Positions 42,732 through 51,891 of a stretch of DNA of 64,000 nucleotides are shown here, in pieces. A program made the position numbers and the translations under genes. Position 1 is the stretch's first letter; each line of letters starts with the position of its first letter. Location of the stretch: the NCBI RefSeq assembly GCF_039539445.1, contig NZ_BAABDD010000009.1:161570-225569 (forward strand). The letters run 5' to 3'. The DNA comes from Salinactinospora qingdaonensis. GTDB taxonomy: Bacteria > Actinomycetota > Actinomycetes > Streptosporangiales > Streptosporangiaceae. A model generated the notes under the pieces. It made no database searches, was not told the origin of the DNA, and worked only from the letters and a program-made list of their open reading frames with translations.

Positions 42732-43489
42732 ACGACATCGACCCCACCGTGACCGCCTTGGGCACCGCCGACGACGGTGAGGCGCTCGCGCGGCTGTACG
42801 CCTACCCGGCGCGCAACGGCCGCCCCTGGGTGCGCGCGAACATGGTCGCCACTCTCGACGGTGCGGCTGCCGGCCACGACGGCAAATCGGGCTCGATCAA
42901 CACCACCGCCGACCGTGAAGTCTTCACGCTGCTGCGCGCCCTGGCCGACGTCATCGTCGTCGGCGCCGGCACCGCCCGCGCCGAGGCCTACCGGCGCCCG
43001 CGTGTCCGTCAGGCTCACCGCACCACGGTACGCGCCGGGCGCCCACCCCACCCGGCGCTGGCGGTGGTGACCCGCACGGCCCATCTCCCGCCCCTACTGG
43101 CCGCCGATGATCCCGCCGCCGGGCCGGTGCTCATGGTGACCTGCTCCCACGCCGGCGCTCCCGCTATCGAGGCGGCACGTCACACGCTGGGTTCCGAGCA
43201 GGTCATCGTCGCCGGCGAGTCCACCGTGGAGCTGTCCGTGGCAGTGCGCGAGCTGCACCGGCGCGGCTTGGCGCGCGTTTTGTGCGAAGGGGGACCGCAC
43301 CTGCTGCGCGACGCGATCGACGCCGGTCTCCTTGACGAGCTGTGCCTGACCGTCACTCCGCTGCTCGTGGCCGGCGACCAACCCCGCATCGCGGTGGGGG
43401 CCGACGTCGCGCAGTCCTTCACGCTGCGGTTACTGATCGAGTCGCAGGGCACGCTGCTCAACCGCTGGGTCCGCTCCACGACGGCCTGA
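42716..43489 (+). CDS. RibD C-terminal-domain (pyrimidine reductase-like) protein
   Basis: The 257-residue protein is a stand-alone RibD C-terminal / dihydrofolate-reductase-like fold. Motifs WVRANMVATLDGAAAGHDGK, ADVIVVGAGTARAEAYRRPR and LARVLCEGGPHLLRDAIDAG mark the NADPH-binding reductase family. It lacks the RibD deaminase half, so it is probably not the main riboflavin enzyme; related actinobacterial proteins are annotated pyrimidine reductase family. It is the last gene of the gpgS-folP2-LigB operon, overlapping its predecessor. Confidence 0.88.
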   Translation: MRLLLNDIDPTVTALGTADDGEALARLYAYPARNGRPWVRANMVATLDGAAAGHDGKSGSINTTADREVFTLLRALADVIVVGAGTARAEAYRRPRVRQAHRTTVRAGRPPHPALAVVTRTAHLPPLLAADDPAAGPVLMVTCSHAGAPAIEAARHTLGSEQVIVAGESTVELSVAVRELHRRGLARVLCEGGPHLLRDAIDAGLLDELCLTVTPLLVAGDQPRIAVGADVAQSFTLRLLIESQGTLLNRWVRSTTA

Positions 43490-43932
43490 GTGCCTGCGGC
43501 GCACGTCGGCTCTACCGGCCTGCGGCGCGCTCCTCAAGTGCCTCGCGCAGCGCCTCGACGCCCAACGCGGCACCGGCGTCAGCGACGATTCTCGTGGGAT
43601 GCGTTGGGGAGGCGGTGGAGAACGCGACCGGTGAACGGTTCTGCCTGTGAGAGCCCGGCCGGCGAATCGACCGATCCACAGCGGCACTCGGCGCAGTATT
43701 GCCGGATTATTTTCTGATATTCGGTCACTATTATTAAAACGGATAATTATCATCACAGATATCGATTTCCGTGGCCGCGCCGCCGGCGGGCAGGGTGGTC
43801 ACATCGCGACGACAGGTCGGCGCTGTGGGCTTGCCACCATGGCTCCGGCTCGGCCGGTCCCGCCGCGAGTCGGGCCCGCGTTCGCGTCACCCTCCACGTA
43901 CGCTTGGCACGCACATCGACGAGGAGCCACGG
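43490..43932. other. Intergenic region with AT-rich palindrome
   Basis: A 75-bp AT-rich patch (about 43690-43765), striking in this genome, includes GATAATTATC (43742-43751), a perfect 10-bp palindrome reminiscent of metal-regulator (Fur/Zur-like) or other operator half-sites. The minus strand at 43512-43640 reads like the end of a protein (ADAGAALGVEALREALEE) without a start, perhaps a remnant. GAGGAG before the SDR is at 43921. Confidence 0.45.
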
Positions 43933-44685
43933 ATGCAACGGCTACGCGACCGCGTCATCGTGGTCACCGGCGCCGCGCAGGGCCAGGGCGCGGCCCAGAC
44001 CGCCGCGCTGGCCCGTGAAGGGGCACAGGTGATCGCCACCGACGTCCGTCCCCCAAGGTCTGAGCCCACCGAGGGCACCGTCGTCGCCCGTAGCCTCGAC
44101 GTCACCGACGAGGAGGGCTGGAGCGCGCTGGCCGCCTGGCTGCGCGACGCTCACGGCCGAGTCGACGGCCTGGTCAACAACGCCGGGATCACCTGGCGTG
44201 CCCGAGTGGGGCAGGTCGCCGCCGCCGACTTCCTCCGGGTACAGGCCGTCAACACGCTCGGCCCCCTGCTCGGTATCCAGCGCCTCGCTCCGCTGCTGCC
44301 GAGGGGCGGTTCCATCGTCAACGTCGGTTCCTCGGCCGCACTCACCGGGCACTACCCGGTCGCCTACACCGCCAGCAAGTGGGCGCTGCGGGGCGTGGCC
44401 AAGGCCGCCTGCACCGAGTTGGGGCCGCGCGGCATCCGCGTCAACACCGTGCACCCCGGCTTCGTGGAGACTCCCATGACCGCCTCGGCCGCTCCAGCCT
44501 TCCGCGCGGCCAACCTCGCCGCCACGCCGCTCGGCCGCACCGGCGCTCCCGAGGAGATCGCCGCCGTCGTGGTGTTCCTGCTCTGTGAGGAAGCCTCCTA
44601 CATCACCGGCGCCGAGATCCCCGTCGACGGTGGCCTCACGGCCCACGGCGGCGTCAAGCCCATCTCCGATGCGCTGCGTGATTAG
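43933..44685 (+). CDS. SDR family oxidoreductase
   Basis: The 250-residue classical SDR has TGAAQGQGAAQT as its (slightly unusual) cofactor motif, NNAGITW, SSAALTGHYPVAYTASKWAL with Ser, Tyr and Lys of the catalytic set, and the PGFVETPMTAS and ITGAEIPVDGGLTAHGG endings. Such sequences resemble 3-oxoacyl-ACP reductase or hydroxysteroid dehydrogenase-like SDRs. The substrate is not deducible. ATG 43933 has GAGGAG six bases upstream. It appears monocistronic. Confidence 0.9.
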   Translation: MQRLRDRVIVVTGAAQGQGAAQTAALAREGAQVIATDVRPPRSEPTEGTVVARSLDVTDEEGWSALAAWLRDAHGRVDGLVNNAGITWRARVGQVAAADFLRVQAVNTLGPLLGIQRLAPLLPRGGSIVNVGSSAALTGHYPVAYTASKWALRGVAKAACTELGPRGIRVNTVHPGFVETPMTASAAPAFRAANLAATPLGRTGAPEEIAAVVVFLLCEEASYITGAEIPVDGGLTAHGGVKPISDALRD

Positions 44686-45090
44686 CCGCGAGAGCGCGCT
44701 CGAACAGCCACCGTCAGACCAGCCCCGAGCGTAAGCTCACGGCCCAGCGCCGCCTTGCGGGCGACGGCGCACCCACATTAGGTAGATCTGGCTCGATTGT
44801 CACGAATCGCGGCGTTACGAGGGGAACACTCACTACGATCCGTGCTAGAGCGGCACCCACAGCGTGCGACGCCCACCGGCGCGCGGTCGTCCCCAGCGGC
44901 CACGAGCAGCCCGGTCCCGCCTCCCGTGATCGCCAACGGCCCGAGACCGGCAGGTCAGGGCACGACGTGGCCACCGGTCGCGGGGTGCGCACCGCTCCGC
45001 CGCAGCACGCATCAGTCCTCCACCGCAACGTAGAAAGGACGGCGTTTTCCCCTCGGCCCTCGCGCTGAGGCGTCGCGCCCACAGACGCAC
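44686..45090. other. Intergenic region, no gene seen
   Basis: About 400 bp between the SDR and the flavoenzyme with no recognisable coding sequence; it presumably contains the promoter of the latter. Confidence 0.5.
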
Positions 45091-46530
45091 ATGGCCCTCG
45101 AATCCCAAGACACAGCCACCACTTCGCCCGACCCCGCAGCCCTCGCCGCCCTTGTCGAGGGCGAGGTCAGCACCGACGACGCCACACTGGCCTGGGCCGC
45201 CCGCGACTGGGGAAGCATCGTGCAGCAGCGCCCGCGCGTGGTGGTGCGCCCCGCCTCGGTAGCCGACGTGGTCGCCGTGGTGGGCTTCGCCGCTGAGCAC
45301 GGCGTCTCGCTGGCCGCCCGCGGGGCCGGCCACTCCCCGTTCGGCCAGGGCCAAAGCGATGGCCTGGTGCTCGACATGACCAGCATGGCGGCCGTGCACC
45401 GCGTCGACCGCGACGGGGTGGTCGTCGAGGCGGGCGCCCGCTGGAGCGATGTGCTGGCCGCCACCGTGCAGGCGGGGCTCACCCCGCCCACCCTCACCGA
45501 CTACATGCACGTCACCGTGGGCGGCACGCTCGCGGTCGGCGGCATCGGCGGTGCCACCCACCACTACGGCACCCAGGTCGACACGGTTCGTGAGCTCGAC
45601 GTCGTCACGGGGACCGGTGAGCTCCACACCTGTTCACCCACCCACAACCGCGACCTCTTCGACGCCGTGCGCGGCGGGCTGGGCCAGTGCGGCATCGTCG
45701 TGCGCGCCACTATCACCCTGGTCGAGGCCCCGCCGCGTACCCGGCGCTGGCAGCTCTACTACGACGACTTCGACCGCTACCTGCGCGAGCAGCGCGCCGT
45801 GGTCGCCGAGGGGCGCTTCGACTATGTCGAAGGCCAGATCGTGCCCGCCGCCCCCGAGACCCAGGCCCGTTGGCGCTACATGCTTGAGGTCGCCGCCTAC
45901 TACGGGGCCGCCCCCCACCCCGGTGAGCCCGACGAGGCGGCGCTCCTGGGCGACCTGGGCGACGACCGCCCCAGCGCCGAGGTGGTCGACTCCACCTATC
46001 CGGAGTTCGCCCACCGCATGGCGCCTGCCGAGGAGTTCCTGCGTACGGAGGGCTCGTGGTTCCACCCCCACCCGTGGCTGAACGTATTCCTGCCTGAGCA
46101 GGCCACCGGCCCGCTCGTGTCCCACGTGCTGGAGCACACCGACCTTGCGCGCGATATCGGCGCCACGGGGCTGCTCATGCTCTACCCCGTGCGGGCCGAT
46201 CGGCTGCGCGCGCCGCTGGTGCGCGTCCCCGAGGGGGAGCTCGTGTTCCTCTTCGCGCTGCTGCGCACCGGCGATCCCTACGCGGTCACCGACACCGCCC
46301 GCATGATCGAGGCCAACCGTGACCTCTACGAGCGCGCCGTCGCCGCGGGCGGCTGTGTCTACCCCGCCAACGCGTTGGCGATGACCCCCCAGGACTGGCA
46401 GCGCCACTTCGCCGGCCAGTGGGACAGGCTGGCCGGCGCCCGGCACCGCTTCGACCCCGCCGGCGTGCTCTGTCCCGGCCAGCGGGTCTTCCCCGGGCCT
46501 GCGGCCCCGCCCACCCCCGATCCCCAGTGA
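45091..46530 (+). CDS. FAD-linked oxidoreductase, cytokinin dehydrogenase-like
   Basis: The 479-residue flavoprotein has a PCMH-type FAD domain: RPRVVVRPASVADVVAVVGF and RGAGHSPFGQGQSDGLVLDM, where His81 would bind FAD covalently, then GGTLAVGGIGGATHHYGTQV. The C-terminal half resembles the cytokinin-binding domain and ends FDPAGVLCPGQRVF, close to the FDP..LAPGQ.IF end of cytokinin dehydrogenases. The likely reaction is oxidation of an N6-substituted adenine or another amine/alcohol; other BBE-like oxidases remain possible. No signal peptide is visible, so it is cytoplasmic. Confidence 0.8.
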   Translation: MALESQDTATTSPDPAALAALVEGEVSTDDATLAWAARDWGSIVQQRPRVVVRPASVADVVAVVGFAAEHGVSLAARGAGHSPFGQGQSDGLVLDMTSMAAVHRVDRDGVVVEAGARWSDVLAATVQAGLTPPTLTDYMHVTVGGTLAVGGIGGATHHYGTQVDTVRELDVVTGTGELHTCSPTHNRDLFDAVRGGLGQCGIVVRATITLVEAPPRTRRWQLYYDDFDRYLREQRAVVAEGRFDYVEGQIVPAAPETQARWRYMLEVAAYYGAAPHPGEPDEAALLGDLGDDRPSAEVVDSTYPEFAHRMAPAEEFLRTEGSWFHPHPWLNVFLPEQATGPLVSHVLEHTDLARDIGATGLLMLYPVRADRLRAPLVRVPEGELVFLFALLRTGDPYAVTDTARMIEANRDLYERAVAAGGCVYPANALAMTPQDWQRHFAGQWDRLAGARHRFDPAGVLCPGQRVFPGPAAPPTPDPQ

Positions 46531-46558
46531 CCGCTTTCACCGCGCCCCAACCGCGGTC

Positions 46559-46575
46559 GGTGCCGCCGCGGCACC
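46559..46575. terminator. Convergent terminator hairpin
   Basis: GGTGCCG (46559-46565) and CGGCACC (46569-46575) pair perfectly between the converging flavoenzyme and pdxA genes; it may serve both. Confidence 0.5.
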
Positions 46576-46583
46576 GGTTCGCT

Positions 46584-47606
<1,023 letters not shown>

Positions 47607-47999
47607 GACCGAATCCCCTCCACTGACGGGTGTGCTCCACGGCGGCGGCCCGCCGCGGCGCGGAAATCGGCTCCACGCCGGGTTCTCATCCTCGCACTGC
47701 TGTGGGCCTCCCGCCGGGGTGCCGCTGTGTTTTTTGTCGAGCGGGGCGGGGGCGGTGTTCGCGAGCGGCGGGAACTCCCGCGCATTCTCCCCAGTCCCAC
47801 CCCACCCCCAGCCCCCGCACGGGGCTAGGGGGCCAACCGGGGAGAGGGAGGACCAAAGGACGACGGCGGCCGGTGTCGCCTGCCGTGTCGGCCGCTGCGT
47901 GGTTTTCGAGTGGCGTAACCCCCCAGCTTCGGAGGGTGAGGGAGTCGTTTTCCCGATCGTAGGGATGCGCGATACGTTTGGCGTGTCGTGATAGCGAGC
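47607..47999. other. Intergenic region upstream of pdxA
   Basis: Roughly 390 bp with no recognisable gene before the TnpB-like remnant. It contains C- and G-rich tracts and must include the pdxA promoter. Confidence 0.4.
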
Positions 48000-48185
48000 G
48001 ATACGCGGCCGGGCCTGCCGTGTCAGCCGGGCTCTCGCTGCGCGATCCTGGTCGAGCCCGCGCAGGAGAGGCGGGAGACCCTGCCGGTAGGCGGTCTGCG
48101 ACGCAGGAACCAGCGGGAAACCGCGAGGAAGTACTGGTCCACCGAGTGTGGAATCCCCGGCTTGCGCCGGGGGACGAGGTCAACG
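48000..48185 (+). mobile_element. IS200/IS605-type (TnpB element) right-end-like remnant B
   Basis: From about 48060 the sequence matches my memory of actinobacterial TnpB-element 3' ends: gcggtctgcgacgcaggaac, then ccagcgggaaaccgcgagga, agtactggtccaccgagtgt, and ggaatccccggc followed by a hairpin (ccccggc-ttgc-gccgggg) and gtcaacg at 48179-48185. The plus-strand frame reads RSATQEPAGNREEVLVHRVW, like TnpB C-terminal read-through. No TnpB gene remains upstream. In intact elements this is the omega RNA scaffold. It ends 32 bp before the aldo/keto reductase start codon. Confidence 0.55.
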
Positions 48186-48216
48186 AGCTTTCAAACTACC
48201 GACGGGGAGAGCAGCT

Positions 48217-49047
48217 ATGCCTTCGGTGCCCGAGGTCACCCTGAACAACGGTGTGCGCATCCCGCAGTTGGGCTTTGGCGTGTGGCAAATCAGCGACGCC
48301 GAGGTCACCGACGCGGTGCGGATCGCCATCGAGACGGGATACCGCAGCATCGACACCGCGGCCATATACGGCAACGAAGAGGGGGTCGGTGAGGCTATCC
48401 GAGGAGCGCCCGTTCCCCGCGAGGAGCTGTTCGTCACCTCCAAGTTGTGGAACAGCGAACAGGGCTACGACACCACTCTGCGGGCCTTTGACGCCACTAT
48501 GCAGCGGTTGGGCTTGGACTACCTCGACCTGTACCTCATCCACTGGCCGATGCCGGCCCGCGACACCTACGTCGACACCTGGAAGGCCTTCGAGCGCCTC
48601 TACGCCGACGGTCGCGTGCGGGCCATCGGCGTCTCCAACTTCCAAGAGCCCCACCTGAAGCGGCTGATGGATGAGGGCAGCGTCGTACCCGCCGTCAACC
48701 AGATCGAGCTGCACCCCACCCTTGCCCAGGAGCGGATACGCGCCTTCCACGCCGAGCACGGTATCGCCACCGAGGCGTGGAGCCCCCTGGGGCAGGGCCA
48801 CCTGCTGCACGACCCCACCCTGGTCAAGCTCGCCGAGTCCTACGGTGTTACGCCCGCTCAGGTGATCCTGCGCTGGCACCTGCAAATCGGCACCATCGCG
48901 ATCCCCAAGTCGGCCACACCTGAGCGCATCCGCGCCAACTTCGACGTCTTCGGCTTCGAACTCTCCGCCAGCGACGTCGAGACCATCAGCGCCCTCGACA
49001 CCGGCCGGCGGTTCGGCCCCGACCCCGCCACGCTCAACGCCACCTAA
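48217..49047 (+). CDS. Aldo/keto reductase
   Basis: The 276-residue AKR (2,5-diketo-gluconate reductase-like group) has the full catalytic tetrad Asp46, Tyr51, Lys76, His109, seen in GYRSIDTAAIYGNEEGVGEA, TSKLWN and YLIHWP. NADPH-binding motifs IPKSATPERI and EAWSPLGQG are present. It reduces small aldehydes or ketones in the cytoplasm. ATG 48217 follows GGGGAGAG. The TnpB-element-like remnant ends just upstream, so the promoter may lie within or before it. A strong palindromic terminator follows. Confidence 0.92.
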   Translation: MPSVPEVTLNNGVRIPQLGFGVWQISDAEVTDAVRIAIETGYRSIDTAAIYGNEEGVGEAIRGAPVPREELFVTSKLWNSEQGYDTTLRAFDATMQRLGLDYLDLYLIHWPMPARDTYVDTWKAFERLYADGRVRAIGVSNFQEPHLKRLMDEGSVVPAVNQIELHPTLAQERIRAFHAEHGIATEAWSPLGQGHLLHDPTLVKLAESYGVTPAQVILRWHLQIGTIAIPKSATPERIRANFDVFGFELSASDVETISALDTGRRFGPDPATLNAT

Positions 49048-49060
49048 GGGGAGCCGGTGT

Positions 49061-49087
49061 CCGGTTGGGGCCACTGGCCCCAACCGG
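49061..49087. terminator. Near-perfect 27-bp palindrome, terminator
   Basis: CCGGTTGGGGCCA (49061-49073) and its exact complement (49075-49087) flank one base. It follows the aldo/keto reductase and precedes the converging small membrane gene, so it can terminate both. Confidence 0.7.
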
Positions 49088-49137
49088 GCCCTGACGACCC
49101 AAAAGAGATCTACGGTGTAAAGGTGAGGGGGCTCCCG

Positions 49138-49374
49138 TCAGGCTGTGTCTTCCCCGTCTTCCCCACGGGGGCGGCCCGACGTGCGCAGCGGCGGCCCCGT
49201 GCGCCGGGCGTCGCCCAGCGTCGCCCGCGGCCCCCAGCGAGCCAGCCGGACCACGTAGACGATTGCGCCGATCACGATGCTCAACGGGATCGCTATGACG
49301 ATCGCGAGCACGACGAATTCAGCCAGTCCCAGTGCTCCCATGGGAATGTATCGTAGCCGTCCCAGCCGTACCAC
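49138..49374 (-). CDS. Small hypothetical membrane protein
   Basis: A 78-residue (GTG 49374) or 67-residue (ATG 49341) frame encodes one strong hydrophobic helix (AEFVVLAIVIAIPLSIVIGA) and a short Arg/Gly-rich cytoplasmic tail. No family is recognised. It is divergent from cyanase and converges with the aldo/keto reductase; coding is plausible from its membrane helix and position between terminator and promoter. Confidence 0.55.
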   Translation of the reverse strand: MVRLGRLRYIPMGALGLAEFVVLAIVIAIPLSIVIGAIVYVVRLARWGPRATLGDARRTGPPLRTSGRPRGEDGEDTA

Positions 49375-49475
49375 GTGACTCTTGGCCTACCTCGCGCCTC
49401 TGGCGTCCCTACGGGGGGCCGCCTAGATTTGGACACGTATCCGGCCCATGCCGTCTCGCATCACTGGAGGTGCGC

Positions 49476-49940
49476 GTGTCCTTCACCCGAGTCGATCCCA
49501 TCGGCCGTGCCGAGGCCGCCGAGGCCGTCCTGCAAGCCAAACGAATCAAAGGTCTCACCTGGGAGCAGATCGCTCAGGAACTGGGCCGCTCGAAAGTGTG
49601 GACCGCGGCTGCTCTGCTGGGCCAACACACCATCAGCGCCGAACAGGCCAGTACGGTTGGCCGGCTGCTGCGGCTCGAGGACGTCGTGGTTCAGGCCCTG
49701 CAACTGCCGCCGGTCCGTGGAGCCGGCGTCGTCGACACCAGCGAGCCCGTCGTCTACCGCTTGGAGGAGGTCGTCCAGGTCTACGGGCGTGCGGTGGCCG
49801 ACCTGATCCGTGAAGAGTTCGGGGACGGCATCATGAGCGCCATCGATTTCGAGATGGACGTCGAACGGGTCGAGGACCCCAAAGGCGACCGTGTAGTCAT
49901 CACGCTCAACGGCAAGTACCTGCCCTACCGCGAGTTCTGA
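49476..49940 (+). CDS. cynS: Cyanase (cyanate hydratase)
   Basis: Cyanase decomposes cyanate with bicarbonate to ammonia and CO2. The 154-residue protein has the N-terminal helical bundle (LQAKRIKGLTWEQIAQELGR) and C-terminal decamer-forming domain with all catalytic residues: Arg95 and Glu98 (VVYRLEEV) and Ser121 (FGDGIMSAIDFEMDV). GTG 49476 has GGAGG five bases upstream, which decides the start against an earlier in-frame ATG at 49332. No carbonic anhydrase or transporter gene is adjacent, so it is a single-gene detoxification or nitrogen-scavenging unit. Confidence 0.95.
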   Translation: MSFTRVDPIGRAEAAEAVLQAKRIKGLTWEQIAQELGRSKVWTAAALLGQHTISAEQASTVGRLLRLEDVVVQALQLPPVRGAGVVDTSEPVVYRLEEVVQVYGRAVADLIREEFGDGIMSAIDFEMDVERVEDPKGDRVVITLNGKYLPYREF

Positions 49941-50044
49941 GGCGCTCACCGGGCCACGCCGGCGGCGTGGAGGCCGCTGTCGGCGCCGGCCGGCTTCGGG
50001 CAACCGGAGCGGTCGGCTCTTCGGGCAGTTGGCCGTCGGCGGGC

Positions 50045-50941
50045 TCAAGCGCGTGTCTTGGAACCGATGTAGCCAAGGCGCGCCAGTTCGGTACGGGCGG
50101 TGTTCAGCACCTCGTCCCGCTGGTGGGGCGCCAACCGGTTGCGCCACGCGCCGACCCCGGTGGGGCCGGTGTGCATCAGTTCCATAGCCGAGACTCGCGT
50201 GCCGGTGAACGAGGAGAGCTGCTCGGCCGTATCGATCTCGGCGCCGAACACTTCCTCGTAGCGCAGCGTCATCAACCGCTCCGCATCCAGCGCACCACGT
50301 AGCCGCGCCGAGAGCCGGACGGCGCCGCGCCACCGCAATGCGCATTTGGCCACATCGGACATCCGCGCATAGTCGTCGCGTTCGGCTTTGGTCTCGATCC
50401 CGAAGAACGGATGGGGCAGTTCGTCCTCCAGGTTGGCCACGCTGGGCCGCAGCCATGACAACAGCGCCTCGTCATCGAGCATAGCGGCGACCACGTCACG
50501 ACCGTCCCGGATGATCTGCACAAACGCCGCATCCTCGAAGGCGCCGGCCAGGGCCGTCGCGCTGTAGAGCAGGTCGGGACTGGCGTCGCCGAAGCGCTCC
50601 ATCTCCCCGGCGTGGCGACACGGTTCCACGCCTTCGCGCGCTGTCACGGGGCGGCGGGGACAATGGGGGCAAGTGCGGGGAGTGAGCTGCCACGCTTCAG
50701 CCATGGCGTCACGGAGCAGGGTCGCGGTTCCCCACTCGTGGTCCGCGGCGATGGAGGGGCGGCGCGCGAACGCATGTGCCGCGTTCACCACGCTAGGGCG
50801 ACCCGAGGTCAGGTGGAAACCTGGCGAGCGTCCCAGCGCACGGGCGATCAACTCCACCCCGGAATGGGGTGCGCCCAGCACAAATACGGGACGACGGACC
50901 TTCGTCCCGTTGACCACGAGGATGTAGGGCGGCTGCTTCAT
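50045..50941 (-). CDS. Sulfotransferase family protein
   Basis: The 298-residue protein has the 5'-phosphosulfate-binding loop in PVFVLGAPHSGVELIARAL (about residues 18-36) and the 3'-phosphate motif FVQIIRDGRDVVAAML, the two PAPS-binding hallmarks. A small insert with CPHC and a following CRH could bind zinc. The C-terminal AWRNRLAPHQRDEVLN segment fits the family. The acceptor is unknown; such actinobacterial enzymes modify lipids, glycans or secondary metabolites. It is divergent from the sirtuin gene. Confidence 0.85.
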   Translation of the reverse strand: MKQPPYILVVNGTKVRRPVFVLGAPHSGVELIARALGRSPGFHLTSGRPSVVNAAHAFARRPSIAADHEWGTATLLRDAMAEAWQLTPRTCPHCPRRPVTAREGVEPCRHAGEMERFGDASPDLLYSATALAGAFEDAAFVQIIRDGRDVVAAMLDDEALLSWLRPSVANLEDELPHPFFGIETKAERDDYARMSDVAKCALRWRGAVRLSARLRGALDAERLMTLRYEEVFGAEIDTAEQLSSFTGTRVSAMELMHTGPTGVGAWRNRLAPHQRDEVLNTARTELARLGYIGSKTRA

Positions 50942-51094
50942 GGGTACGTCGATTTTGGCATCCTTTGTCAGCCTTTGCAGCGACCGCCGTACCGATACGG
51001 CTGCAAATCACATAACAGGAGCATCAACCACAGTTCGCTGCGACAATGAAGAGGCACTGCACAGCGCGCGATAACCGATATGAGGGTGCAAGCG

Positions 51095-51868
51095 ATGGCT
51101 TCCACACGCGATGTCGTCGAGGTGGCGGCGTGGCTGGCCGACTCCGGACCCATAACCGTTCTCACCGGCGCCGGTATCTCCACCGAATCGGGGATTCCCG
51201 ACTTCCGCGGCCCGCAGGGCCTGTGGACCAACAACCCCGGCGCGGCGGCCCTGTTCGACATCGACACCTACCTTGGCGACGCCAACGTGCGCCGGCGCGT
51301 GTGGCACATGCGCCGTGACCACCCCGCGTGGACGGCTCACCCCAACGCCGCCCACCGCGCACTGGCCGACCTCGCCGCCGCCGAGCGGCTACGGGCGATC
51401 GTGACCCAAAACATCGACGGCCTCCAGCAGGCCGCCGGCACCGACCCCGACAGTGTCATCGAGGTGCACGGCACCCTGCACTGGGTAGTGTGCCTGTCGT
51501 GTGACCTGCGCACACCGACGCCCGAGGTGCTGCAACGGCTGGAGGAGGAGTCTGACCCGCGGTGTCTGGCCTGCGGCGGCATCCAAAAGGCCGACACGAT
51601 CTCCTTTGGTCAGCGCCTCAAGCCCGACGTCCTCCAAGCCGCCGTCGACGCCGCCCAAAGCTGCGCCGCGTTCGTGGCGATCGGCACGTCGCTGTCGGTG
51701 CAGCCTGTGGCCGGCCTATGCGATCTGGCCCTCGACAGCGGTGCCACCCTGATCGTCGTCAACGAGCAGCCCACTCCCTACGACGAGCAGGCCGATGCGG
51801 TGCTGCGAGAGCCGATCGGTGAGGTCGTGCCCGCCTTGGCCGAACGGATGTTGAGCACCGTCGCTTGA
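51095..51868 (+). CDS. NAD-dependent protein deacylase, SIR2 family (CobB-type)
   Basis: The 257-residue sirtuin has VLTGAGISTESGIPDFRG (NAD site), TQNIDGLQQAAG, the catalytic His in VIEVHGTLHW and four zinc cysteines (CLSC and CLAC), then GTSLSVQPVAGL. These indicate an active deacetylase/deacylase of the housekeeping type. ATG 51095 is preferred over 51080 because GAGGG lies 7 bases upstream. It converges with the first NACHT gene with only 23 bp between stops, leaving little room for separate terminators. A link to the NACHT system is possible but the sequence does not require it. Confidence 0.9.
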   Translation: MASTRDVVEVAAWLADSGPITVLTGAGISTESGIPDFRGPQGLWTNNPGAAALFDIDTYLGDANVRRRVWHMRRDHPAWTAHPNAAHRALADLAAAERLRAIVTQNIDGLQQAAGTDPDSVIEVHGTLHWVVCLSCDLRTPTPEVLQRLEEESDPRCLACGGIQKADTISFGQRLKPDVLQAAVDAAQSCAAFVAIGTSLSVQPVAGLCDLALDSGATLIVVNEQPTPYDEQADAVLREPIGEVVPALAERMLSTVA

Positions 51869-51891
51869 GCCGCCGCCTGGCGCCGCCGGCC

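Noticed and set aside
51095..51868. SIR2 as a dedicated NADase effector of the NACHT pair
   Set aside because: It has intact zinc cysteines and deacylase motifs and is encoded on the opposite strand.
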